Assembly: GCA_944327135.1 (NCBI GenBank)
Contig: CALVGQ010000065.1
Coordinates: 1 to 51,818, forward strand
DNA: 51,818 bases
Direction of reading: 5' to 3'
Origin: an uncultured Erysipelotrichaceae bacterium
GTDB taxonomy: Bacteria > Bacillota_I > Bacilli_A > Erysipelotrichales > Erysipelotrichaceae
In this document: piece by piece, positions 1 through 8,259 of the stretch
Layout of the letters: each line of letters begins with the position of its first letter
Position numbering within the stretch: the first letter of the stretch is position 1
Made by a program: the position numbers and the translations under genes
Notes under the pieces: model-generated
What the model was told of the DNA's origin: nothing
The model's database searches: none
What the model saw: the letters and a program-made list of their open reading frames with translations, nothing else

Positions 1-660
1 TTCTGGTTCTCCAAGGTGAAGCGGAATGTTCTGCTTGTGGCTGGCTTCATGCAGCTTGTCCCAGATTTCCTTGATTTCTTTGGTCAGATACCAATAGGTT
101 CCGCCGAATCCGGCATTATGCAAAGAATACATGAAATCCGGCTGCAGTTCATCGATCAATTTCATCAATGCCTGAGTTTCTGGAATCGGCTTATCATAGC
201 TGTATTTTTTATAATGGAACGGGAAGGTCCATTCGACCTGTTCATAGCCAGCTGGCCGGAAATAATTGCGGGCGTAGTTGCTAAGTGTGATCGGTCCTTT
301 GAACCATTTCTCGTTTAGCTGGGTGCCGTCGATATCGATGCTTTTGATCAGATACCAGGTATAGCCCAGTTCTTCGCGCAAAGCGTCATCCTCGGCCAAA
401 GCACGGCTGAAATATTCCAGCATCATGGCGCCCATTGGCTCATTTGGATGCGGGCAGCCAAACATCAGCGCTTTCTTTGGACCATCTCCAATTTTCAAAC
501 ACAGAATCGGATGTCCTTTACGGGATTTTCCGGCTTCGAAGACCGTGACGATATCTGGATATTCCTTTGCTAATTTGCGGGAGCTTTCATCCATTTCGTC
601 GACAGTCAGAAAAACCTGATAATCCGGAATGTTGTTAATCAGTTTTGAAAAATCTGCCAT
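1..660 (-). CDS. M14-family zinc carboxypeptidase (3' part missing)
   Basis: The gene starts at an ATG at 660 behind a strong AGGAGGAG site and reads open to the window edge, so only the first 220 residues are visible. His71 and Glu74 form the HxxE zinc motif in the segment CPHPNEP. His181 in LHNAGFGG is the expected third zinc ligand of the M14 (carboxypeptidase A) fold. No signal peptide is visible, so the enzyme is probably cytoplasmic and trims imported peptides or related amides. It lies downstream of an S9 peptidase and near two amidohydrolases and a peptide-type importer, which fits peptide scavenging. The exact substrate cannot be told. The C-terminal part with the catalytic glutamate is outside the window. 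Confidence 0.8.
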   Translation of the reverse strand, partial: MADFSKLINNIPDYQVFLTVDEMDESSRKLAKEYPDIVTVFEAGKSRKGHPILCLKIGDGPKKALMFGCPHPNEPMGAMMLEYFSRALAEDDALREELGYTWYLIKSIDIDGTQLNEKWFKGPITLSNYARNYFRPAGYEQVEWTFPFHYKKYSYDKPIPETQALMKLIDELQPDFMYSLHNAGFGGTYWYLTKEIKEIWDKLHEASHKQNIPLHLGEPE

Positions 661-688
661 GTTTTCTCCTCCTTGAACAGTTAATTTC

Positions 689-694
689 ATTATA
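689..694 (-). promoter_or_regulatory. -10 element for the M14 gene
   Basis: On the minus strand the sequence reads TATAAT, about 30 bases before the start codon of the M14 gene. No convincing -35 hexamer was found at 16-18 bases, so this is a candidate only. Confidence 0.35.
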
Positions 695-755
695 CTAGTT
701 TTGATGGTTTTTCATAGCAGAACTTTTCAAACTGCTGAAAAATTTTCAAACAAAT

Positions 756-780
756 GAAAAAAGCAGCGTTTAGCTGCTTC
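756..780 (-). terminator. Intrinsic terminator of the S9 peptidase gene
   Basis: On the minus strand GAAGCAGC, a TAAAC loop and GCTGC form a stem of seven pairs followed by a run of six T. It lies just after the S9 peptidase stop codon and separates that gene from the M14 gene, so the two are probably transcribed separately. Confidence 0.75.
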
Positions 781-783
781 GTT

Positions 784-2772
784 TTATTTTAAATGAGCAT
801 CAAACCAGTTCAGCATTTCAGTCAGCCGTTTGATCCGATGGGAAGGCTTTCCAAAGATCGGCAGTCCATGATGATCGCCATGGAACAGCAAAAACCGGGT
901 TTCGGTTTGATGCAGCTTAAGCGCATAGAACATTTGGATTGGCTCTGCGATCCAGCAGCGGTAATCCTGATCGGAATGAATGAACATCGTTGGGGTCTTG
1001 ACCTGATTGGCATATTTTAGCGGAGACTGCTCCCAAACCAAGCCGATATCGCTCCACGGGTCAGCGGCTTGATTGGAAATGTTGTAAGTAAAGCCGATAT
1101 CGGTGCAAAGGAATTTGGTCACATAGTTGGAAATGCTGGCTTCCGGAATGGCTGCTTTGAAACGGTTGGTCTGGGTGATGATCCAGTTAGTCATGTAGCC
1201 GCCATAAGAGCTTCCGGTGACGCCCAATCGATTTTGATCCAGCGCTGGATAGCGGCGGAGCACTTCGTCGGTAAAGGTCATCAGGTCCTGATAATCCTCT
1301 TTGCCAAAGCGGCCGCGAATGTCGGCAAAGGCATTGCCACGGGAATCCGAACCGCGCGGATTGCAGAAAAAGACAAAGTAGCCGTTGTTGGCAAACCATT
1401 GCATTTCATGGTTGATGACTGGACCGAAGGTGCCTTTTGGGCCGCCATGGATTTCCAGGATCCCTGGGTATTTTTGATTTGGATCGTAATCGACTGGCTT
1501 GATCACAAAGCCTTCATGACGGATCCCGTCGCTTTCAAAGGCAAATGTTTCGATCGGGCTGAAGCTGGTGCTTTCCATCATTGGTGTATTGAAATGGGTA
1601 AGCTGGATTTCTTCATTATCTTTGAGCAGATAGATTTCCTGAAGCTTCTGATCGCGCAGTCCGATAAATAGGATGCGGCCGTCCTTAAAGACATCAAAGC
1701 TTTCAATGCCGCCATGATAGCCGCTAAGCTGAGTGATTTCGCCTTTTTCATTGAAGCATTTCATGCAGCCGTTGTTTTCATCGCTGCAGCTGAAATAGAT
1801 CCAGCCATTGGCTTCCTTGACGGCAGAGCCGAATTGCTGGATGCAATCGGAGCCCAGGGAGGCGCCATAGCTATTATCGAAATGAACCAGCGCATGACGT
1901 TTTCCATCGGAATCGATTTCAAACAGGGTCCCATGCTGATGATAGCCGTATTTTTCAAAGCTGCTCAAGCTGGCAATGATTTTGTTTTGACAGAAGAAAG
2001 CCCAGTTTACGGCCACCTCGCCTGCTTCAACTAGTGTTTTCTTTTCATGGCTTGCCAGATCGTAAAGGATCAAAGCGCTTGGAATGACACGCACATCAAC
2101 CATGGGATTTTCGATCAACAGCAGCTTGCCGTCTTTAACATGGGCGATCGACGCATTGGCCATGCGGTTTGAGATCGGCTCATAGGCTTGTGTCTGGCAG
2201 TCGAAAAGATAAAGCTGGGTCCGCTTTTGATTGGTAATGCCGGCACCATTGGCCCAGAACGGGATTTCATCAAACCATTCAAATTCTTTCTGGCTTTTGA
2301 GCGTTTCTTTGACTTGGGAACGCTTTTGTTCATTTTCACATTCAAAGAAGTTCAGACCATCAGCCCGGACGGAAACACTCAGGATCAGATGATTATCATC
2401 TGCTTTTTCAAAACCACTGACATTCATCGGAAGGCGAAACCATTCCTGGGCTTCGCCGCCATGGATATTCAGCTTGTAAAAGACAGTCCAGGATTCCTGA
2501 TCGGCTTTTTTCTCCTGCAGCTGTTTGTCGCGGCAGCCGCTGAAAACGATCGTGTCTGAATCCCACCAGATGAAGCTGCGTTCTTCCTGTCCGCTGGTTA
2601 GCGGGAAGACCGCATGACTAGCCAGGTCCATCCGCCACAGATTACCAGGATAACTGTCGGTCTGCTGATCTCCGGTAATGAGGGCAAACACCGCCTGTTT
2701 TTCATCTGGAGAAATCTTAAGGTTGCCCAGATAAAAATAATTAATAAAATCTTCCGCTTTGACTTTGTTCAT
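784..2772 (-). CDS. S9-family serine peptidase (acylaminoacyl-peptidase type)
   Basis: This 662-residue protein is an alpha/beta-hydrolase peptidase of the prolyl oligopeptidase family, which cleaves short peptides or acylated N-terminal residues in the cytoplasm. The N-terminal ~400 residues have the irregular repeats of a beta-propeller. The C-terminal domain carries the nucleophile Ser522 in GSSYGG, Asp603 in HSDQDYR and a His at about 634 in HGDHHG. I chose the ATG at 2772 because GAGGAG sits just upstream. An in-frame ATG at 2862 would add 30 residues with no homologous look. An extended -10 (TGC TAAAAT, minus strand 2803-2798) precedes it. A terminator follows. Confidence 0.9.
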   Translation of the reverse strand: MNKVKAEDFINYFYLGNLKISPDEKQAVFALITGDQQTDSYPGNLWRMDLASHAVFPLTSGQEERSFIWWDSDTIVFSGCRDKQLQEKKADQESWTVFYKLNIHGGEAQEWFRLPMNVSGFEKADDNHLILSVSVRADGLNFFECENEQKRSQVKETLKSQKEFEWFDEIPFWANGAGITNQKRTQLYLFDCQTQAYEPISNRMANASIAHVKDGKLLLIENPMVDVRVIPSALILYDLASHEKKTLVEAGEVAVNWAFFCQNKIIASLSSFEKYGYHQHGTLFEIDSDGKRHALVHFDNSYGASLGSDCIQQFGSAVKEANGWIYFSCSDENNGCMKCFNEKGEITQLSGYHGGIESFDVFKDGRILFIGLRDQKLQEIYLLKDNEEIQLTHFNTPMMESTSFSPIETFAFESDGIRHEGFVIKPVDYDPNQKYPGILEIHGGPKGTFGPVINHEMQWFANNGYFVFFCNPRGSDSRGNAFADIRGRFGKEDYQDLMTFTDEVLRRYPALDQNRLGVTGSSYGGYMTNWIITQTNRFKAAIPEASISNYVTKFLCTDIGFTYNISNQAADPWSDIGLVWEQSPLKYANQVKTPTMFIHSDQDYRCWIAEPIQMFYALKLHQTETRFLLFHGDHHGLPIFGKPSHRIKRLTEMLNWFDAHLK

Positions 2773-2901
2773 AATTCTCCTCTTTTCCTCTGTGGCTATT
2801 TTAGCATAGAAAACAGAAAAAGAATGGTTCATTTTTGCTTTCTTGTGAATGGTTAAGCACAAAGTCCTGGAGTTTTTTCTTCCTCCTTTGAAAGATTGCG
2901 C

Positions 2902-2907
2902 TATAAT
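2902..2907 (+). promoter_or_regulatory. -10 element upstream of the amidohydrolase pair
   Basis: TATAAT occurs 37 bases before the amidohydrolase start. The -35 region is poor (T/C-rich), so either an activator or a weak promoter is implied. Confidence 0.4.
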
Positions 2908-2943
2908 AGAAGCAACATGGATAGAAAAAGGGGGAGATCAAAC

Positions 2944-4089
2944 ATGAAGATCGTGATTAAAAACGGAAATCTGCACGACGGAAGAGGCAGCGTGCTGCCT
3001 AAGACCGATGTGCTGATCGAAGATGGAAAGATCATGCAGATCGCAAAGGATCTTTCGATTAAAGCAGACTGCGTCATTGATGCAGAAAATAAGGAAGTGC
3101 TTCCAGGATGGATCGATCCGGTTAGCGGCTGGGGCTGTGCAGCAGGAAGAGGACAAGCGCGGGATAACGATGAGCAAAGTGAGGCCATCACGCCGCAGCT
3201 GTCTGCTTACTATGCCTTTGATCCAGAAAGTATGAAATATCAGAAGCTGTATGAAATGGGAATTACCAGTGCAGGAATTGCACCCGCCAATTCCAATCTG
3301 CTGGGCGGCAGCATGGCCGTGTTCAAATGCTGGGGAGAAGGCCTGGAAGACATGCTGGTGAAGGAAGGCTGTGCAATGAAAGGCTCCCTGACTCAGTTCA
3401 AAAACGTTTATGGAAGCCGCAAGGTGCTGCCAATGACCCGCATGGGAGCGTTTGATCTGCTGAAGGAAACGCTGCGTAAGGCAGAAAAGATGGAAGAGGC
3501 AGAAAAGGATGAGAAGCTGAAGGCGCTTGAACCGGTATTAAAAGGAGAAAAAGCGTTGGTCATGAGCTGCAATACGGCAGCAGATATCGCGGCCTTAAGG
3601 CATTTGCTGAAGGATCGAAAGATCCGGCTGACGATTGCCAATGCCTATGGTCTTTCCAAGGCGCTGCTGGAAACAGACTGCCCGATCGTTTTGGGTGATC
3701 TGACTGATGGTTTCAGCAAGTTCAATCAGGCGGTGGATTATGATACGCTGTTTGCGATGATTCAGCAGGGCCGTCCTGTGGCCTTGAGCGCCTTCGGAGA
3801 TGGAGCATCGCCAGGCCGAGAGATCCTGCTTTGGAACGCGCAGGAGATTGCCCGGCAGGCGGCCAAACGAGGATTGGATTTTAATGAGGAAGATCTTTTG
3901 ATGCTGCTGAGCTGGAATCCGGCTAGGATCCTGGGGGTAGAGGATCAGATTGGAAGTCTGGCCCCGGGATTGGATGCAGATCTGATCGTTTGGACGGCCA
4001 ATCCGCTGGTCAGCAACCGTGCTCAGGCAGAAACGGTTATCATTTCAGGAAAGATCGTAAAAGGGGGAAATCAGGATGAAGCTGATTAA
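2944..4089 (+). CDS. Amidohydrolase paralogue lacking metal-binding histidines
   Basis: This 381-residue protein aligns end to end with the amidohydrolase encoded directly after it: shared PMTRMG, shared IT-SA-IAP, and C-terminal NPAR/NPAK with the usual GSLAPG-DADLIVW ending. The catalytic residues are gone. The DAHSHIG motif of its neighbour is DPVSGWG here (Val60 and Gly62 for the two His), the MHC motif is MSC, and LDHAWG is IANAYG. Only the late Asp (GDG) seems kept. The reading frame is intact and overlaps the next gene by 14 bases, so this is not simple decay. It is probably a partner or regulatory subunit of the active paralogue. The ATG at 2944 follows a GGGGGAGA site; the longer frame to 2896 has no ribosome site. 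Confidence 0.8.
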   Translation: MKIVIKNGNLHDGRGSVLPKTDVLIEDGKIMQIAKDLSIKADCVIDAENKEVLPGWIDPVSGWGCAAGRGQARDNDEQSEAITPQLSAYYAFDPESMKYQKLYEMGITSAGIAPANSNLLGGSMAVFKCWGEGLEDMLVKEGCAMKGSLTQFKNVYGSRKVLPMTRMGAFDLLKETLRKAEKMEEAEKDEKLKALEPVLKGEKALVMSCNTAADIAALRHLLKDRKIRLTIANAYGLSKALLETDCPIVLGDLTDGFSKFNQAVDYDTLFAMIQQGRPVALSAFGDGASPGREILLWNAQEIARQAAKRGLDFNEEDLLMLLSWNPARILGVEDQIGSLAPGLDADLIVWTANPLVSNRAQAETVIISGKIVKGGNQDEAD

Positions 4090-5227
4090 AAATGCGAAGA
4101 TCATGACGATGGATGCGCAGGGCGTCCTGGAAAAAGGCGATCTTTTGATCGATCAGGGAAAAATCGTAGAAATCGGGACAAATCTTTTTGAACCTTCGGC
4201 AGAAATCATCGATGCAGAAGGATTGATTGCTTTGCCGGGATTGGTTGATGCACATAGCCATATCGGAGGTTTTGATATCATCACCGGGGCACAGGATGTC
4301 AATGAGATGACTGATAAAGTGACGGCTGAGATGGAAATTGCCGATGGACTGGATCCGTACTCACCGATGTTTCTTGAAGCGCTGGAAGCTGGAATCACGA
4401 CCAGTGCCATTGCCCCAGGCAGCGGCAACGTCATCGGGGGCCTGGTTTCAGCTGTGAAGTCCAGCGGAAAAACGATGGATGAGATGATCCTGAAAAAAGA
4501 GGTTGCCTTGAAGATGGCGATGGGCGGCAATCCGAAGGGGGTCTATGGCTCTCGCAATCAGCTGCCGATGACACGGATGGGAGTGGCGGCCGTTTTACGC
4601 AAGTATTTCCGAGATGTAAAAGAATACATGCGAAAGCAGGAAGAAGGAAAAACAGATCCAACCAAGCTGCCTGTGTATGATCCGGCAATGGAAAACGGAG
4701 CCAAGGTGCTGCGTAAGGAAATTCCGGTCAAGATGCACTGTACCCAGTTTGATATGATGACGGTGATCAATCTGGCGAAGGAATTTGATTTTGAATTTAC
4801 ACTGGATCATGCGTGGGGCGCGTCACGCTATCTGGATGAGTTGGTCGCAGCGCATTGTCCGATCCTGTTTGGCCCGATTGCTGTTGCGAAGGGCTTTGGC
4901 GAGTCGCTGCTGATCGATATTGACAGCGTGGCTGAGCTGGATCGGCGCGGTGTGGAATGCAGCCTGATCACAGATGGACCGGTGTATCATCCATGGACGC
5001 TGCTGCAGGAAGCAGGCGAAGTTGTACGGGCAGGGCTGGAAACCGAGCGTGTGCTGCGGATGGTGACTATCAACCCTGCGAAGGTTATGGGCTGTGCCGA
5101 TCGGATTGGTTCTTTGGCGAAGGGCAAAGATGCGGATATTGTTTTGTTTCATGGAATGCCGGCAGAAAGCGTTTCGGCCTATGCGGTCATGACTTTGGTC
5201 AACGGAGAGATCGTTTATCGCAATTGA
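4076..5227 (+). CDS. Metal-dependent amidohydrolase
   Basis: This 383-residue cytoplasmic enzyme belongs to the amidohydrolase superfamily (imidazolonepropionase/dipeptidase-like group), which hydrolyses C-N bonds with one or two metals. The expected ligands are visible: His60 and His62 in DAHSHIG, a His in VKMHCTQ, a His in LDHAWG and an Asp in ITDGP. The C-terminal NPAKVMG...GSLAKGKDADIV strand pair is typical of the family. It starts inside the end of the degenerate paralogue (14-base overlap), so the two are translationally coupled and may form a complex. An importer of peptide type follows after a terminator. The substrate is unknown; a dipeptide or cyclic amide is likely. Confidence 0.85.
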   Translation: MKLIKNAKIMTMDAQGVLEKGDLLIDQGKIVEIGTNLFEPSAEIIDAEGLIALPGLVDAHSHIGGFDIITGAQDVNEMTDKVTAEMEIADGLDPYSPMFLEALEAGITTSAIAPGSGNVIGGLVSAVKSSGKTMDEMILKKEVALKMAMGGNPKGVYGSRNQLPMTRMGVAAVLRKYFRDVKEYMRKQEEGKTDPTKLPVYDPAMENGAKVLRKEIPVKMHCTQFDMMTVINLAKEFDFEFTLDHAWGASRYLDELVAAHCPILFGPIAVAKGFGESLLIDIDSVAELDRRGVECSLITDGPVYHPWTLLQEAGEVVRAGLETERVLRMVTINPAKVMGCADRIGSLAKGKDADIVLFHGMPAESVSAYAVMTLVNGEIVYRN

Positions 5228-5248
5228 AAATTTTTACATTTAAAAATA

Positions 5249-5281
5249 ATCGGCCGAATGAGGGCATTCGGCTGATTTTTG
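5249..5281 (+). terminator. Intrinsic terminator after the amidohydrolase pair
   Basis: ATCGGCCGAATG and CATTCGGCTGAT form a 12-pair stem (one G-U) with an AGGG loop, followed by TTTTT. It ends the amidohydrolase operon before the importer operon. Confidence 0.85.
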
Positions 5282-5366
5282 TCACAAAAAAATCGGAAAA
5301 TGTTGGATAAATGGGACTTTCTGATAAAAAAAATCGGTTCAAACTTCCATTTTAAAAATTTTAAGG

Positions 5367-5372
5367 TATAAT
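5367..5372 (+). promoter_or_regulatory. -10 element of the peptide importer operon
   Basis: TATAAT lies 79 bases before the first permease gene, in an A+T-rich stretch. No good -35 was found at the right distance. Confidence 0.4.
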
Positions 5373-5451
5373 GGTTAGGTGAAATTCTTTTCATTTGTAT
5401 GAAACAAGAATTTTTTCTTACAAAATTTGCTGTAAAAAGGAGAAGAAGAAA

Positions 5452-6417
5452 ATGAAACGTTACATTGGAAAACGTGCGCTCAGTGGAATTCTGGTCGTTA
5501 TCCTGTCAGTTTGTTTCAACTTCACGCTGATTCGGCTGGCGCCAGGCGATCCAGTGCGGATCATTGCGGGCTTGGATAACCCAAATGAGCAGCAGATCCA
5601 GGTGCTTCGTGAGAAGTATGGCCTGGATAAGTCGATTCCGGAACAGTTCGTCATGTTCCTGAAACAGGTTTCTCAAGGGGATCTTGGGTATTCGTATGTC
5701 AGTGATCGTCCGGTGGTGGACATGATCGTTGAAAAAGTCGGACCGACCCTGACGCTGACGCTGACCGCGGTGCTGCTTTCAGTAACCCTGGGAACGCTGA
5801 TCGGAATTTACGCGGCACGAAAAAATGGTTCCTGGTTTGACAAGCTGGTGTGCAATCTGTCGTATTTCTTTGATGCGACACCGGGCTTCTGGCTAGGACT
5901 GATGATGATCATCGTCTTTGCATCGTATTTGAAGCTGCTTCCGACCTCCGGGATGGTCAGCTTGAAAAACAATTATACAGGCCTGAAATATATTCAGGAT
6001 GTGGCGCGTCATCTGGTTTTGCCGATTTCGACGATGGTTTTGACCCAGACCCCATATTATTTCCGGATTGCCCGTTCTTCAGTACTGCAGGCGATGTCAG
6101 AGGATTACATTATCACCTTCCGGGCAACCGGAATGAAAGAAAGTCGTATTTTTAATAAATATGTTCTGCGAAATGCGATCCTGCCAACCGTTACGGTGTT
6201 GGGAATGAGCCTTGGTTTCCTGCTTTCCGGTTCCGTTTTGATTGAAACCGTTTTTGCATGGCCAGGCATGGGCCGGATGATGTTTACTGCGATTGGTAAG
6301 CGGGATTATCCGCTGCTGACCGGAATTTATCTGGTAACATCGGTCATGATTTGCATCGCGATGATTTTGGTGGATATCCTGTATGGATTGATCGATCCGC
6401 GAATTCGCTATGATTAG
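5452..6417 (+). CDS. Peptide-type ABC transporter permease (OppB/DppB family)
   Basis: This 321-residue membrane protein is the first of two permeases of a peptide/nickel-type ABC importer. It has the family N-terminal pattern (YIGKRALSGI, then FTLIRLAPGDP), about six membrane segments, and the cytoplasmic EAA-like loop (FRATGMKESRIFNKYVLRNAILP) that contacts the ATPases. The ATG at 5452 follows AAGGAGAAG; an in-frame start 57 bases upstream has no such site. It is followed 11 bases later by the second permease. No binding-protein gene is in this operon. Confidence 0.9.
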   Translation: MKRYIGKRALSGILVVILSVCFNFTLIRLAPGDPVRIIAGLDNPNEQQIQVLREKYGLDKSIPEQFVMFLKQVSQGDLGYSYVSDRPVVDMIVEKVGPTLTLTLTAVLLSVTLGTLIGIYAARKNGSWFDKLVCNLSYFFDATPGFWLGLMMIIVFASYLKLLPTSGMVSLKNNYTGLKYIQDVARHLVLPISTMVLTQTPYYFRIARSSVLQAMSEDYIITFRATGMKESRIFNKYVLRNAILPTVTVLGMSLGFLLSGSVLIETVFAWPGMGRMMFTAIGKRDYPLLTGIYLVTSVMICIAMILVDILYGLIDPRIRYD

Positions 6418-6428
6418 AGGGGGAAACC

Positions 6429-7280
6429 ATGAAAAAGAGAACATTTTTCAGTCAGTTTAAGCATGTGATCAAAACCAATGCACAGCTTCGAACCGGCTTG
6501 ATCTGCCTGGTGATTTTGGTGACGGTAGCCTTGCTGGCACCGGTATTGGCACCATGCGATCCTTATAAATTGTATGATTCCATTCTGGCTAAGCCGGGAA
6601 CTTCAGGTCATATTTTAGGGACAGATGGTTTGGGCCGGGATGTTTTGAGCCAGATCCTGTATGGCGCAAGAACTTCGTTGATGATCGGTGTTGTTGCGGC
6701 TTCGATTTCTGGAATTATCGGAACCTGTATCGGCGGCATTGCCGGATTTTTCGGAGGAAAAGTTGACCGGTTTGTTTCGGAGTTTATGAACTTCTTTTTG
6801 ATGACACCGTCTTTCTTCCTGATTCTGATCATTGTTGCTTTGTTTGGCAGCAACATCATGTATATCATGATTGTCATCGGTTTTACTTCCTGGACAGGAA
6901 ATGCTCGTTTGATGCGGGCCCAGGCGATTTCTTTGAAGGAACGGACCTTTGTAAAAAGTGCGACAGCAATGGGCGAAGGCAAGTTTGCCATCATGTTTAA
7001 GCATATCATTCCAAACGGAATTTTCCCGATCGTGGCTCAGACGACCATGAACGTTTCCAGTGCGATCCTTTCAGAGGCAGGACTTTCCTTCCTTGGCTTG
7101 GGAGATCCTAATGTTGTCAGCTGGGGACAGATGATTTCACATGGCAAACAGTACATGCTGAAGGGCTGGTGGATTGCCGCCTTTGCGGGAATTGCCGTTA
7201 TCTTTACCGTTCTGACCTTCTTTATGATCGGTGACGGAATGAACCGCGTTCTCTCTCCGAAGATGAACAGCAATAACTAG
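6429..7280 (+). CDS. Peptide-type ABC transporter permease (OppC/DppC family)
   Basis: This 283-residue integral membrane protein is the second permease of the importer. The N-terminal cytoplasmic segment, one membrane span and the motif HILGTDGLGRDVLSQILYGARTSL are diagnostic of the OppC/DppC family. The EAA loop follows at about residues 160-200 (GEGKFAIMFKHIIPNGIFPI). It starts 11 bases after the first permease behind AGAGGGGG and ends 14 bases before the first ATPase start, so it is in the same operon. Confidence 0.92.
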   Translation: MKKRTFFSQFKHVIKTNAQLRTGLICLVILVTVALLAPVLAPCDPYKLYDSILAKPGTSGHILGTDGLGRDVLSQILYGARTSLMIGVVAASISGIIGTCIGGIAGFFGGKVDRFVSEFMNFFLMTPSFFLILIIVALFGSNIMYIMIVIGFTSWTGNARLMRAQAISLKERTFVKSATAMGEGKFAIMFKHIIPNGIFPIVAQTTMNVSSAILSEAGLSFLGLGDPNVVSWGQMISHGKQYMLKGWWIAAFAGIAVIFTVLTFFMIGDGMNRVLSPKMNSNN

Positions 7281-7294
7281 GAAGGAGAATGAGG

Positions 7295-8257
7295 ATGAGC
7301 TTATTAGAATTAAAAGATGTGAATGTCCAGTACATTCTAAAAGATAAAAAGATCATGGCTTGTCAGCATATCGATCTGGAAATCGAAGAACGGGATTCGA
7401 TCGGAATCGTAGGAGAATCCGGATCGGGAAAGTCGACGCTGGCCAATGCGATCCTGCGGCTTTTGCCAAAACGGATCACGGCCGTTGATGGAGAAATCCT
7501 TTTTGAAGGAAAAGATTTGCTGAAAATTACGCCGGAAGAGCTGAATGCCCTTCGCTGGAAAGAAATTTCTGTCGTTTTCCAGAAATCCATGAATGCTTTG
7601 AGTCCGGTGCATAAAGTGGGAAAACAGATGGAAGATGTTTATCGGATCCACGAGCCGAAAGCTAATCGTGATGAAATCCGTAAACGGGTCTATGAACTGT
7701 TTAAGATCGTCAATCTTTCTGATCGGGTTTATGAATTGTATCCACATGAGCTGTCCGGAGGAATGATGCAGCGGGTATCGATCGCCCTTTCGCTGCTGCA
7801 TAATCCAAAGCTGCTGGTCTTGGATGAAGCGACGACCGCTCTGGATGTGGTCACTCAGAGCCAGATCCTGCAGGAAATCATGAAGCTGGAAGAAAACATG
7901 AACCTGACCCGGATCATGATCACGCATGATGTTTCCGTTGTAGCCAGCACCTGTAAAAAGATTGCGGTAATGTATGCCGGATGCTTGATGGAAACCGGTA
8001 CCGTTCAGGATGTATTGGTCAATCCGAAGCATCCGTATACTCAGGGACTGTTGAAATCGTTCCCGTCCTTTAAGGGGGCAAAGAACGATCTGCGGGGAAT
8101 TCCAGGATCGCTTCCAGATCTGAGCCAGGAAATCCAAGGCTGTGTTTTCGCAGATCGCTGTCCATATGCCGATGATCGCTGCCGTCAGGAAAAACCGGTA
8201 TTGCGGGTTGTGAATGGCTGCTGGAAAGTCGCATGTCATAAAGCAGGAGGTGAATAA
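7295..8257 (+). CDS. Peptide-type ABC transporter ATPase (OppD/DppD family)
   Basis: This 320-residue ATPase energises the importer. It shows Walker A GESGSGKST, signature LSGGMMQR and Walker B LLVLDEATTALD. The C-terminal region has the cysteine-containing oligopeptide-transporter tail (CVFADRCPYADDRCRQ), typical of OppD/OppF proteins. I chose the second ATG (7295) because GAAGGAG at 7281-7287 is only one base from the ATG at 7289 but seven from this one. The next gene begins two bases after its stop. Confidence 0.9.
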   Translation: MSLLELKDVNVQYILKDKKIMACQHIDLEIEERDSIGIVGESGSGKSTLANAILRLLPKRITAVDGEILFEGKDLLKITPEELNALRWKEISVVFQKSMNALSPVHKVGKQMEDVYRIHEPKANRDEIRKRVYELFKIVNLSDRVYELYPHELSGGMMQRVSIALSLLHNPKLLVLDEATTALDVVTQSQILQEIMKLEENMNLTRIMITHDVSVVASTCKKIAVMYAGCLMETGTVQDVLVNPKHPYTQGLLKSFPSFKGAKNDLRGIPGSLPDLSQEIQGCVFADRCPYADDRCRQEKPVLRVVNGCWKVACHKAGGE

Positions 8258-8259
8258 GC

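Noticed and set aside
1069-1671. A 200-codon plus-strand frame opposite the S9 peptidase gene.
   Set aside because: It is the complementary shadow of a well-supported gene with catalytic motifs; no ribosome site.
7337-8239. A 300-codon minus-strand frame opposite the OppD-type ATPase gene.
   Set aside because: Shadow of a gene with all Walker and signature motifs; its product has no family features.
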